Source of the DNA: Dactylorhiza incarnata
Taxonomy: Eukaryota; Streptophyta; Magnoliopsida; Asparagales; Orchidaceae
Length of the DNA: 64,000 nt
Reading direction: 5' to 3'
Assembly (NCBI GenBank): GCA_033032865.1
Contig: JAWHQI010000121.1
Span: 372,001-436,000, forward strand
The translations under genes and the position numbers were made by a program. The notes under the pieces are model-generated. The model did not search any database. It saw nothing but the letters and a program-made list of their open reading frames with translations, and was not told the origin of the DNA. Below are positions 44,292 through 55,266 of this stretch, piece after piece. How positions within the stretch are numbered: position 1 is the first letter of the stretch; the number at the start of each line of letters is the position of its first letter.

Positions 44292-47200
44292 TAGATACGG
44301 GGAGCTCAGTCAATGTGCTTTTCAAGCCTGCCTTTTAGGCGTTAAAGACAGGTAAACCCCTCTTATCAACTGAAGGACCTCTTTATGGTTTTTCAGGAGA
44401 AAAGAAAGAAGTCGAAGGGCTCGTCACTCTTTCCGTGATTCTTGGAGGAATAGTGAGGCTGGTCAAATTTATAGTCGTTGATGCTCCCAGTAGCTACAAC
44501 GCAATTTTCGGGAGACCCTTTCTGAACGGGTATCAAGCCATTGTCTCCACTTATCATCAAGCGGTGAAGTTCGCCTTGAATGGCAAACAACATCGAATCA
44601 GGAGCGACCCTAGGAAAGCTAGAGAATGCTATGTAAAGACGGTCAACATGATCGTGTCTTCTCCACCCCAGGAAGTTATGATGACTGAATCCATTGAAGT
44701 TCCTGAACAAGTTCAAGTTGCAGAAGGAGTGGAGGATGCGAGAGATAAAGTTCGCTTGGAGCCTGCCCAAGCAACTCAAGCTATTCAGATCAGCGAGGAA
44801 GATGAGAACAAGAGCCTCTCCATCAACGCTGAATTATCTGAGGCTGACAAGAGTCAGCTCATCTCTTATCTTCTGCAAAAATTAGATATCTTCGCTTGGT
44901 TGGCAGACGACATGCCTGGAGTGGATCCAGATGTTGCTTGCCATCACCTCAACATCAACCCAAACGTCATCCCGGTCCAGCAGAAGAAGAGGACTGTTGC
45001 AACCACTCTGGCTCAGCCTATCCGTGAGGAAGTAGAGAAGCTCCTGAGGGCGAAGTTCATCCAACCGATTCAATATCCTGAGTGGGTATCAAACGTTGTA
45101 ATGGTAACAAAGCCAGGTGGAAAGTGGAGGATGTGTGTCGATTTTACCAAACTCAATAAAGCTTGCCCCAAGGATTGCTATCCCTTGCCTCTGATAGACT
45201 CTTTAGTGGATTCTGCGGTAGGTTATTCTTTTATGAGTTTCTTAGATGCTTTTTCAGGTTATCATCAAATCAAGATGCATAAACCAGATATACCGCATAC
45301 TTCGTTTATCACGAATGATGGTTGTTTCTGTTATCTCGTGATGCCTTTTGGGCTGAAAAATGCCGGAGCAACTTATCAAAAAATGATGGATACAGTTTTC
45401 AAGAGTCAAAAGGCAAGAAACCTTGAGGTATATGTCGATGACCTCTTAGTAAAAAGTAAATCCTTTTCCTCTCATCTTAAAGACCTCTCGGAAACTTTTG
45501 CAACCCTACGAACCTTCAATATGAGGTTGAATCCGCTGAAGTGTGTTTTCGGAGCAAATAAAGGTAAATTTTTAGGTCATCTCCTCACTCCAGAAGGGTT
45601 AGAACCCAATCCAGACAAAGTGAAAGCTATTTTGGAAATGCCTCCTCCCAAGACCCCCAAAGAGGTTCAACAGTTGGGAGGGAGAATGGCAGGCTTGAGT
45701 CGATTCATCTCTCGGTCAGGGGATAAAAGTGCACCTTTCTTTAAGACCCTCCGGGGAGGGTCCAGGTTTGAATGGACTCAAGAGTGTGATGATGCTTTCA
45801 ATCAGCTTAAAAAGCAGTTGACTTCAATTCCTCTACTCCAAAGCCCGCGAGAAGGGGAAGATCTTTTTCTATATTTGGGAGTTGGCGCCGATGCTATAAG
45901 CTCTGTTTTGGTCCGAGAGGAGAAAAAGAAACAATTTCCAGTTTACTATGTAAGTCGAATTCTGAAGAATGCGGAGACTCGCTACCCGATCCTAGAGAAG
46001 CTAGCTTTGATGCTCGTAATTTCAGCAAGAAGACTAAGACCGTACTTCCAAGCTCATTCGATTTTAGTCGTCACTGACCTTCCATTGAAAAATGTCTTGG
46101 AAAAGCCAGAACATTCAGGGAGGTTGGCAAAGTGGGCAATAGAACTTAGTGAATTTGATATATCCTATGTTCCAAGGGTGGCAATCAAAGCTCAAGTTTT
46201 GGCAGACTTCATGGTGGATGCCAAAGAAGTTGAGTCGCAAAAAGGAGGCGGAATACCCCTTGCTTGGACAATTTTCGTGGATGGAGCCTCAGGGAAAAAT
46301 TCTTCCGGAGCCGGAGTAGTCTTAATCAGCCCTAATGGAGTAAGATTGGATCAGGCCCTGAAGTTCTACTTTCAAGTAACAAATAATCAGGCAGAATATG
46401 AAGCTTTACTAGCCGGTCTTAAGTTTGCTAGAGAGCTGGGGATCGATGATGTCAAAGTTCTCACTGATTCTTTGGTGATGGCTTCTCAAGTAAATGGAAC
46501 TTTCGAAACCAGAGATAGTATCTTAAAGCGGTATCTAACTCTGGTAAAAATCGAGGTGGGAAAATTCAAAAGTTTTGCTATTGAACATATTCCTAGGGTC
46601 GAGAACATGGAAGCAGATGGATTGGCAAAGTTCGGACTTCTCTCGGGAGGAACAACTTCAGAATTATTTTGCCCGGCAATTGAAGAAGGAGAGGTCATGG
46701 AGATTGATCAACATCCGTCTTGGATGGATCCGTTTATTCTGTATCCTTCAACTGGAGAGCTCCATTCATCAATAAAGGACAGGAAAAGGTTTAAACGGAA
46801 AGCGGCTAACTATTATCTTGTTTCAGGAGTACTTTATAGAAGAACTTTCCTATCACCATTAGCACGGTGTGTTTCGGAAGAAGAAATTCCAGCGATCCTT
46901 CAGGAGGTCCATTCTGGAGAGTGTGGAAGTCACTCTGGGGCTAGAACTTTGGAGAAAAGAATTCTGAGGCAAGGCTATTTTTGGCCCCAGATGAGGAAGG
47001 ATGCGGAAAAGTTTGCTAAGAAATGTGTAAAGTGCCAGAAGTTTGCTCCTCTCCAAAATCAGCCGGCTCAACAACTCAAGTCAATAGCAACTCCATGGCC
47101 ATTTGCAGTTTGGGGAATGGATTTGGTTGGGCCTTTCCCTATGGCAAGTGGGCAGCGGCGATATATTATAGTCATGATTGACTATTTCAGCAAATGGATA

Positions 47201-47974
47201 GAGGCAAAAGCATTGGCCAAAATTACCACTCAAGCTGTGAAAAATTTTATTTGGGGAGAGATAGTATGTCGACACGGGATTCCAATGGCAATCATCACGG
47301 ATAATGGTTCTCAGTTCAACAATTCAACTCTTATTAGTTTCTGCAAGCAAATTGGCATTGAGCTACGTTTCGCTTCCGTACATCACCCTAGAAGCAATGG
47401 GCAGGTAGAGGCCGCCAACAAACTCATCATAAATCTCTTGAAAAAGAAGGTAGAAAATGTCAGGGGCAACTGGGCAGAACAACTACCTTCCGTCTTATGG
47501 GCCTTGAGGACGACTCTGAATTCTGCTACTGGAGAGACTCCGTTCAAACTGTCACACGGTTCCGAAGCACTTATTCCGGTAGAATTTGAAGTAAAAAGCC
47601 CAAGAGTATTATTGGCACAACAAAATCAAATTGATTGGATGGAAGGAAATGATGAAGAGCTAAAATGCAGCCTTGATTTAATTGAGGAATTGAGAGATAC
47701 GGCAATCATCAGACAAGAAGAGGTGAAAAGAAGGATGGCGAGGTTGTTCAATAAAAATGTAAGAACCAAAGAATTTGCTGTTGGAGATCTAGTCTTGAAG
47801 AAGGTAGATGCAGCAGCAAGAACCGGTTCAGTTGGAAAGCTTAACCCAAACTGGGCAGGGCCGTTCGTGGTGAAGAATGTGCTTAAAAATGGTGCTTACC
47901 ATCTCCAAACTTATGAAGGAGAAGAGCTGCCTCATTCATGGAGCGGAGATGATCTCAAGTTTTTCTTCTCTTAA
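44280..47974 (+). CDS. Pol of the Tat gypsy element: protease end, RT, dual RNase H, integrase
   Basis: The protease active site ILIDTGSSVNVLF is encoded at 44283-44325 in the shifted frame, with a TAG at about 44336. The long ORF (1,179 codons) opens at 44435. By residue: protease end SYNAIFGRPFLNG (20-32); RT about 205-390 with KWRMCVDFTKLNKACPKD and active site YVDD near 332-335; first RNase H about 480-590; second RNase H from about 606 (IFVDGASGKNSSGAG, NNQAEYEALLAGL, TDSLVMASQV, ADGLAKFG); integrase zinc finger about 824-866 (H-x4-H ... C-VK-C); and core with MDLVGPFP, TDNGSQF and GQVEAANK (D, D, E). Ends KFFFS without chromodomain. Enzymatic parts look intact; expression from the gag frame is broken. 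Confidence 0.95.
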
Positions 47975-49418
47975 ATGTTCGTATCTGATTCATTCATTCC
48001 TTTTTCCTCACTTTTCTTCTCTTAAAACATCACGCAGGTATTATCAAAGCATTCGCAATACAAGTGATGGATGACAAGTCTTAAAAATAAGTTGATTTTT
48101 GAAAAGCCAAAAAACCTGTCAAGTGAGATATCGACGGATCCTACTATCTTCCCCCTCGACTTGTTAGCTCGACGTGTAATTCTGCCAGGACCACAGATGT
48201 CGGGGAGATTTCGAATTTGTGTAGCAGTAGCTCGCCAAGCTCGAGCGGTGGAAGTTTAGGATATCGGGTCCTTGCTGACATCTGGCACACCTCAGCGTTT
48301 CAAGGAGGTCTAGGTCGCTGGCTCAGCTCTGTCATGCATTGAAAAGGACATTGTTACAATCTTAATGATCTTTCAGGGAAAGCAATGTCGGTGTAGCCTC
48401 CGCGGCATGACCACACCTGCCCTACCGATCATTTTGGTCTGTAACTCTCGAATACTCGTTGAAGCGTGGTTAGGTAAGGGGCGGCAAGAAACATCTATGA
48501 CCGTCACCTGAACCTTAGATTGGCAAGTTTGCAGCAAACTCAATAATCCTTTAAGAAAAGCAATGTCATTATAGCCTCCGCGGCATGACCACACCATCCA
48601 TTTGGGTTATTTTCAAGATCCTTTTTCCCATCTTCTTCTCACTACAAAGATCTTATTCATCCCTTTGTATTGGGATTAGGCGGTCAGCAATTTACGAGAC
48701 CGCAAGTTCTTCTTTCCTATAAAGAATGATCTTTTATTTATGATCGTCAGGCATAATTCTTTCAGGATGATCAAGGTCGCTATTCGGGAGTCTCTTACTC
48801 CAGCTTGATAGAGATCGGCCCGATCTCAGAAAGATCAAAGATCCCGGGCGGTCTGAATGTAATATGATCGCTGAACTGGAAAGTCATGAAGAGTTATTGT
48901 TTTTCTTTTTATTGTCTTGGTTATCAAGGGGTCATCAAATGGATTTCCTGAGTCATTGGGGGGTCGATCACCCAGAGTTCAATGAGTTCAAATCTTCAAG
49001 TTATAGTTTCCTTATATCGCGACCTGTGTAATATGAGACCGCATGACCATTGCAAATAAATTGGTTATTTTTCTGATCACAATTAAGTTGCTAAATTTTT
49101 TTCCGTGGTTTGATTATATCAAGATCGCAGAGTAGTTTTATCTATGCAAAAGCATCAGTTTTTCCTTCAAGGTCCTTGATGTCTTTTTCAAGAGATCGCC
49201 ATCTGTAGTTCTTTAATGTTGATATAAAAATTACGTGATAAGCCTAAGGCATTGAGATCGAATGCCGATTTTAAACTCAGAAAAACAAATAAATGTACAT
49301 CAAAAACAAGTTCGCCCAGAATCTAACAGAAATCCAATTTTCATATATATTCTCTAAAGTATCTATTACAACGAGACCGCTCGGTCTCCAAGAGAAAAAA
49401 TATATATATCATTACAAT
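47975..49418. other. Non-coding region between pol and antisense gene B
   Basis: No gene seen. It contains two copies of a 37-bp block (AGCAATGTC ... TAGCCTCCGCGGCATGACC) at 48381-48417 and 48559-48595, many GACCGC/GATCGC motifs, and GAGACCGCTCGGTCTC, a perfect 16-bp dyad, near 49374-49389. Confidence 0.6.
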
Positions 49419-51114
49419 TCATTCCTTCTTTGATTTCTTCGGAGATCGCTCATCTGAAGAAGTGGAGTCAGTGTCTGCAGAAGATTCATCTGATTTACTA
49501 AGAGGAATTCTTGATCCAGAGCTGGAACCCGAGCTGGAGTCCCGGCCTTGGGTGTAGCGGCTTCCGCTTTCTTCATCTTCGATCACCACGTCTTCATCTT
49601 GACCCACGGTCTCATCAGCAAGATCCGCGGTCTCTTCAGCAGTTGCAGATTGCTCTTCAATCCTCTGTGCCGCGTCAGGGAAGAGATCGGCAAATGTGAT
49701 GTCCTTATACTCTTCAGTAAAACCACCTCGACCTCGAACCTCATTCAGCACTTGGTCGGCGGTCTCTTTAATATGATGCATCATAGCCCTCTGAAAAGCT
49801 GGATTTTCAGGGTCATAAGCTGCATTTTCAGATTGCTGCAAAAAAGATATATGTTAGACCGCGCGATCATAGGTAACGCGTTCATGAAATTTAAGTAAAA
49901 TTCTCACTTTTCTTTCTTCTTGCAAGGCAGTTATCTCGTCCAGAGCGCTGCGAAGAGACCGCCCCATATGGTGATTTAAGATCGCACTTCTAGCGGTCAC
50001 TTGGGCACAGAGGTCGGGGAGGGCATCGATCTCTATATTCAATATTTCATTTGTATTCTTTCTCCCATACAGAGCCGAAGTGACCGCATATGCGTGACGG
50101 GTCACTTTTCCGCTCCATAAGGGAAGATCAGTGGAAACCTTCACAGATCTTCCTTTGGCCGCCCATTTGAGGAGAGGTTTTCCTTTAATATCCTTCATTT
50201 TTCTTTTGAAACTGATCAATGGAAAATCTCGCTCGACGGTCTCAGAGGTGGTGCCAAACACATCGGCTTCGCGCTTCAGCCTCGTCTCCCGCTGAGTGAG
50301 AGTTTCTGCTGCTGGGGAGATAGGATCTTGTGTAGGGACCGCAAAGGTCGCTAGAAGTAAAAAAAAGAAGAGTTAGGAAAAGCATTCAAAAGACATGAAA
50401 GGAAATTGTTCGAGACCGCAAGAAAAATTTACTTTCAGCAGGGACGATCTCGGCGATCTCGGGCCAGATCGCTATATAATGAACAAGATCGATCCTCTTG
50501 CCCGCCAAGAAAGCTAAAATTTTCAGCTCCTCTTCTGAGACCGCTTTTATCTTCTTAAAGATGTTGTCAGGTGGCGGAGAGGGTGAGCTCCTGAGACCGC
50601 CAAGGTCACCTTCAAAGACAAGGAATCTCTCCGTCCAGAAAGAGATTTTGTTAGGGAGATTCAGAATTTTTATCCCTTCTGCTGAGAAGTACATCAGCCC
50701 TTTAAACTCTTCCTTCTTCTTGCCTTCCTTCAGAACTTTTGCAGTAAAAGTTGCGTGGAACAGGTTCATCGTAAATGTCACCTTTTCCGATCTCAAATAA
50801 TTGATGAAGAAATTAATCAGACCGATCGAGTTTGGAGGCAGCTGAGCGAGCACAAAGCCATAATACTCCAAGATCTCTAGCCATTCCCAGGGGAGGGGAA
50901 TTCTCAACCCTTGGTCAAAGTGATCGATAGGGATGATAAACTTTCTCTCCCCTACGAAGTTTAGCCTTTCATGATCATCTGGCGGTCTTACAACTATCTG
51001 TGTCTAAATCATGTGCTTCTTAATGAAATCAATATACTCGTCCTTTGATAAGTGGCTTTGCTTGTGATCGGTGTTCAAGAAAGTATTAGCAGAAGAGGCA
51101 CGAGCGGACACCAT
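49419..51114 (-). pseudogene. Antisense gene B of the Tat element, three exons (Transposase_28-like)
   Basis: ATG 51114 (MVSARASSANTFLNTD). Exon 1 51114-50433; intron GTAAAT...TTCTAG 50432-50351; exon 2 50350-49908; intron GTGAGA...TTGCAG 49907-49836; exon 3 49835-49419. The exon 1 core (DQGLRIPLPWEWLEILEYYG, LAQLPPNSIGLINFFINYL) resembles the domain called putative gypsy type transposon (Transposase_28) found in antisense ORFs of plant Tat elements; recognition is from memory. Exon 2 is basic and helical. Exon 3 is acidic and ends in a Ser-rich tail with SPKKSKKE, a possible nuclear signal. A TAG at 51006-51004 truncates it after 36 codons. TATA box at 51194-51186. Confidence 0.75.
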
Positions 51115-51185
51115 TTCGCGCGATCGCTGAGATCGGTGCTTAGCACGCATACAAAAGAATATGAAATGAAGGATATGAAGACAGC

Positions 51186-51194
51186 TATTTATAG
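51186..51194 (-). promoter_or_regulatory. TATA box of antisense gene B
   Basis: The minus strand reads TTCTATAAATAGC, about 70 bp before ATG 51114. Spacing fits a short 5' UTR. Confidence 0.7.
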
Positions 51195-51465
51195 AAGTCG
51201 AAGGGTCATTTCGTAATCATTACCTTCTGCAGACCGCTCAGCAAAAGCCTCTCAGACCGCTCGATCTATGCAAGGTTAAATGAGAGCATTCCATACTGGC
51301 GATCTCAATAAATAAAATATAACAGCAGTAACACAGGCAGTCAATGCATAAAGAGATTGAAATCAGAGAAATCAAGACCGCACAAAACATAGAATTGAAA
51401 AAAGTCACAAAAATAGATGGAACATTAGTAGTAAAAATATTACAAGGCAAATCGTTTAAAAGTCA

Positions 51466-51481
51466 GAGACCGCTCGGTCTC
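51466..51481. repeat. GAGACCGCTCGGTCTC dyad
   Basis: Perfect 7-bp arms around CT. An identical 16-mer lies at about 49374-49389. Half-sites GAGACCGC, GCGGTCTC and GCGATCTC are scattered through the antisense genes and LTRs. Confidence 0.8.
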
Positions 51482-51492
51482 AAATCAAATGT

Positions 51493-53665
51493 TCATCTCC
51501 TAGAAGGCCTGTTTCTCCCTACATGAGCTGCGACATCTTGTATGTCATTCACTGCGGCCATAACCGACACCAAGCTGTGATTGGCCAGCATCGCAGACCG
51601 GTGGATTTTCGACATTTCCTTGTCCACCTGCTCCATAGGGATCAGCACAATTTCAGGTTGCGGTCTCTCCGCTGGATGATCGATGGAGGTACCCGGTCGC
51701 ATCAGCATCTTTCCATGACCGCCCCTCAGCCTCTCATTCTCCGCAGACAGCGCCGCAGCCTTCCCCTTATAGTACTCAGCCTCCCTTTCGGCCTTCTTAA
51801 GAGCTCGTGCGATCTCTGCAACTCTCAGATCGCATTCTTCACAAATCCGCTTCTCATTGTTGCGCAATTTTTCTTCGAGATCACGGATCTGGTCGTTCTG
51901 AGTCCGCTCCCTCATCAGCATAGAACGAACATCCTCGAACATGGGGTTGAGGATGTTGGTCAACTGAGGGGAGATCTTGATATGCTGAGGAAGTTTTCCC
52001 TCCTCGATCTCAACATTTTCGTTACCTGCGGTCACAAGAGATGGGTTATTTCAATCATAAGCGTACAATCAGATAAGCTCTTTAAATAAACAGAAAGAGT
52101 ACTTGGAAAGAAGTTAAGACCGCAGTCACGTAAAGCTCTTCTGGTATCTTTAGTGACCGCGGGATCTGCGGTCAGAGAAAGGCGATCTGATCCCCTTAGA
52201 CGCTCCAGATCCATTCTTTCCAAATCTCTTTTCTGCGACTTTTCTCCCTCTTTTCTTCTCCTTTTTAATTCTTCATTGCTCAAGAGAATATCGTCGGTCT
52301 CAATAAAGACGATCTCACGTTTTCTTTCAGGAGAAGCAGAACGAACCCTAGACAAAGGAAGGAGCTCAACTGACTGGGGAATCACTTTACTCTTACCAGC
52401 TCGCAAATTCGAGACCGCCGAGGCATGATCTGCTGCAGCCTTCCTCAGACGGTCCTGGGAAGAATCGCCAGGGAGATCGCTAGAAAGCACAGTTTTCTCC
52501 TCTGCAGTCTGCAATTTTTTCGCGATCTCCTCTTCAGTTTTTTCTCTTTTCTGCGGTCTGCAAGACCGTCTCTCCCCTCTTCTCTTCTTCAGCGATCAGA
52601 GCCGTCTTCTCCTTAGCGACCCTGACCGCCTCCTTCTCCTCCTCCTCAGCGATCTTATCCGCTTCTCTCTTCTTTTCCTCTTCCTCTTTTTCTTTCTTCT
52701 CTTTTTTCTCCTTGACCTTTTTCTTCTCCTCATCCTCCCTCTTTTTCCTCTCTTTCTTCTCCCTCCTTTCTTTCTTGCCCTTCTCTTCTTTTTCCTTCAC
52801 TCTCTCTTCTTTTTTCCTCTGATCCTCTGCCTCCTCTTTCTCCTTCATCGCATCTTCCATTTCCTTCTTTTTCTTTTCCTCCTCCTTTGCCTTGATCGCT
52901 GCGTCAGCGATCTCCTTTTCCCTGTCTGCAATCTCCCTCTCAACAACGACATTTTTGAGAGTTGAAGCCTCGAGGGGATCCAACCCCTGCAACGATGAAA
53001 AAGATGAATTGTTAGAAGAAACCCCATCAAGATAGGTGATTAATTCGGAATCATCCTCTCTTGATAAAGTTGAGATCGCAGGGGAGAAGAAGAGATCGCC
53101 TTTAGCACTCACCTTTGAAGTACCCACAGCGTTCTCCAGATCAGAAGATTCAGGAAGTGTGGTCGCCCCCGAGGCGATCACGTCTTTTTTTTTCCTCATT
53201 TTTCTTGCTTCTCTTACAAGTCAGACTGGATGGGCTTGAATTTTTTCTCTTCTTGCTCTCGGCAGCTTCCGCGCGATCAGCAATCTTTTGCCTTAGAGAT
53301 TCTGCCTCGGCCTGTTTCTGGCGCAGACCGGCCAAAATGGTTTCGGTAGAGGCGGTCTCGGGTGGCTTGGAAATTGTTTGATCTAGCACTTCCAGGGTTT
53401 TCTGACAGTCAAAGGAAATGGAAAAGTCAGATAATTTCCATACAGGATCTGAAGAAGCATTAGATGGTTCAGGGATAACAGAGACCGGCGCAACTGAACT
53501 CTCAGGAAGTTCAGATTTCTTCGGAGATCGGGCGGTCCCCTTTGAAGCGCTCGCTTTCGTCAAAATTTATGGCGCCTTCTTCCCTTTCTTTGAGCTAACA
53601 CTTTCCTTTTTCCCAGGAGAGTTCGCTTTTGATGGAAGAGCTTTTAAGAGGTCGAGCATAGTCAT
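51493..53665 (-). pseudogene. Antisense gene A of the Tat element, charged coiled-coil protein
   Basis: ATG 53665 (MTMLDLLKALPSKANSPGKK) meets TAA at 53569-53567 and then continues in frame (MTKASASKGTARSPKKSE ... KKNEEKKRR). A shift in a 9-A run near 53195 leads to a Lys/Glu-rich block of about 130 residues (KEKEEKGKKERREKKER), a second shift near 52540, a basic segment (REIVFIETDDILLSNEELKRR), a probable intron near 52103-52034 (GTACTC ... ACCGCAG) and a final coiled coil (NPMFEDVRSMLMRERTQNDQ, LKKAEREAEYYKGKAAALS). No known domain. Tail-to-head with gene B on the same strand. Long charged coiled coils recall tether or scaffold proteins, but the role is unknown. Confidence 0.65.
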
Positions 53666-53756
53666 CTTTTGTAAGAGACCGCGCCTACCAACTCTTCAGT
53701 GACCGCTCGAGGATTGGAATTTCTCAATATCTAGCAGAGTGGAGATTACAGCCGGT

Positions 53757-53765
53757 ATTTATAGA
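53757..53765 (-). promoter_or_regulatory. TATA box of antisense gene A
   Basis: The minus strand reads GGTCTATAAATACCGG, about 95 bp before ATG 53665 and inside the element, outside the 3' LTR. Gene A therefore has its own promoter pointing away from the LTR. Confidence 0.7.
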
Positions 53766-53854
53766 CCAAGCTGCATTTATGACGGTCGCGGTCTCCGCGG
53801 TCAGAGTTTACATTTTCGAAGTTCCAGGCGCAACTTAAAAATGTGCGGGGATTA

Positions 53855-54337
53855 TGTTTGCCCAGAAAGCCCGCGACCTCCTCTTACTAGTCAATTTTTT
53901 CAGTCTCGGCGGTCTCAGTTTAGGTGATCGCCCAGACCGCCAGCTGCCTTCTCAACCAGGATTTTCAAAGTACCAAGCGATCAGGACAGTGCGAGACCGC
54001 CAGATTAAGCGGTCTGATCGTTTTTCTTTATCTTGTTATTTGCACCCCTTCTCCCTGCCCTGGCTCTCCTGTATCCCGGGCAGCCCGTAGTTTACAATTC
54101 TGCCCGTTTGGGCAGGCCCCTCGTCTATAAATAGAGGGGTAGGGGTACCAGAAAAGGCACTTTTTACTCGGAGGCTCCAGCTTACAACCTGTGTAAGCGG
54201 TCTCATTTCTTCGTGATCGCCATTTTTATGATCGCCTCACTTTTTTCCAGCATCTTCTGTCTTAGTAACCTGCACTTCGCAGTTTCCTCCCATCCCCTTT
54301 AGTGTGAATTTTGGAGGTACCATTTTTGGCACCAACA
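53855..54337 (+). repeat. 3' LTR of the Tat gypsy element
   Basis: Matches 41809-42292. TATA box 54125-54132. It is preceded by GTGCGGGGATTA, a weak polypurine tract. Array sequence resumes at 54338. Confidence 0.95.
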
Positions 54338-55266
54338 GCCGCAAAAGTTGCCGAGCTTCAAGACGCACGTTTTTCGCCGAAGGCAGTTTCAGCTTACACG
54401 CCCATAGTTACGGGCGTGACCAGGGGGCGTGTACTCCAAATTGATAGATTTTGGCGGTTTTCCCCCCAACGTTCCCGCGCTTTCAAGAAGCACGTTCCGC
54501 ACCTTACACGCCCTAGGTCACGGGCGTGACCTAGGGGCGTGACTTTTGAATTTTCTCCTTATAAATTCCCTACTGCTGCCATTATCAAGGGATCCCGTCC
54601 TTGCTTCGATTGGGTCAATTTTAGAGTAGTTTTTCTGCATTTCATTAGTGTAATTTTATTTATGAAACTTATTTTATGCTTTGTAATTCCAATTCATAGC
54701 TTAGATTTACTTTACTCGCACTTGTACTTCTCTTTTCATGGTTATAAAATGTTCTTTTTCTTCAATCATGAGTAGCTAATTTTATTACATTTGAACGGAT
54801 GAATTCTTAAGTAGTTTTATTTTGTAATCTCTTTTTCATAGTTTAGTTTTGGAAAACTAGGATTTATCTTTAAATTTAATTGCTTCGAATTCATATGTCG
54901 CGAATATGTTTCTCGATCTAAGATCCGTATGCTAGTGATCGAGAGATCCATGCAAACGAGGAGATCACCCAAAGATAAAAAGAGTTTTATGCATTCCTCG
55001 AGAGAGGGTGACACAAATCTTCCGGATTGGAGTCAAATTCAATAGTGGGGCTCACCGCATAAAGCAAGCTTATGGGTTTCGACTGGCCGACGGGTCTTAA
55101 TCGATCAACCTAAGGTTAGGTGGTAGTTCTCTCGAGAGAGGCTCTACCATATTTTGGGAACCTCCACGGTCAAGTTTGTCTAAATACATTTCTTATGAAT
55201 TCTAGATTTACGAAGTATTTTACTTAAGAAGGATTTTTAATCAAATGTTTCTCTTCTTTTAATTAT
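54338..55266 (+). repeat. Array unit 7 remainder and partial unit 8
   Basis: 54338-54361 completes the gag start broken by the gypsy insertion. At CTTCAA|GACGCACG it changes into internal LTR sequence, a different fusion point from that of the other units. The LTR part is of the long variant type (TTCGCCGAAGGCAG ... TTGGCGG), with palindrome 54505-54540. It is cut at 55266 (TTAATTAT) by CACTA element 2. Confidence 0.88.

Larger units (their letters stand above)
41809..54337 (+). mobile_element. Tat-lineage gypsy element, two LTRs, with antisense genes
   Basis: 12.5 kb with nearly identical 484/483-bp LTRs and flanks GCCGT (41804-41808) and GCCGC (54338-54342), a 5-bp target duplication with one change. 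Sense strand: gag, broken protease, RT, two RNase H domains and integrase. An approximately 5.7-kb 3' region holds two minus-strand genes. A second, plant-type RNase H and antisense ORFs are marks of Tat elements such as Grande, RIRE2 and Retand. LTRs differ by about seven substitutions and one indel by my reading, so the insertion is young. Confidence 0.95.
25170..55266 (+). repeat. Tandem array of an about 1,515-bp Athila-derived unit, with insertions
   Basis: Primer sites recur at 26155, 27672, 33846, 35361, 37088, 38603, 40119 and 41634. After removing the 4.66-kb CACTA insertion, spacing is 1,515-1,517 bp except one unit of 1,727. Seven units share the same junction in which gag (ending TGTTATTCT) is joined to an internal LTR sequence starting AATCAAGTCATGGGTGTG. 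The inverted copy at 1-2312 shows these two sequences are normally separate, so the unit is LTR fragment, LTR end, primer site, leader, start of gag, then LTR again. No unit has complete LTRs or target duplications. Confidence 0.92.

Noticed and set aside
51523..52616. Plus-strand ORFs at 51523-52089 and 52153-52616
   Set aside because: Mirror frames of antisense gene A, whose coiled-coil composition, intron and TATA box favour the minus strand.
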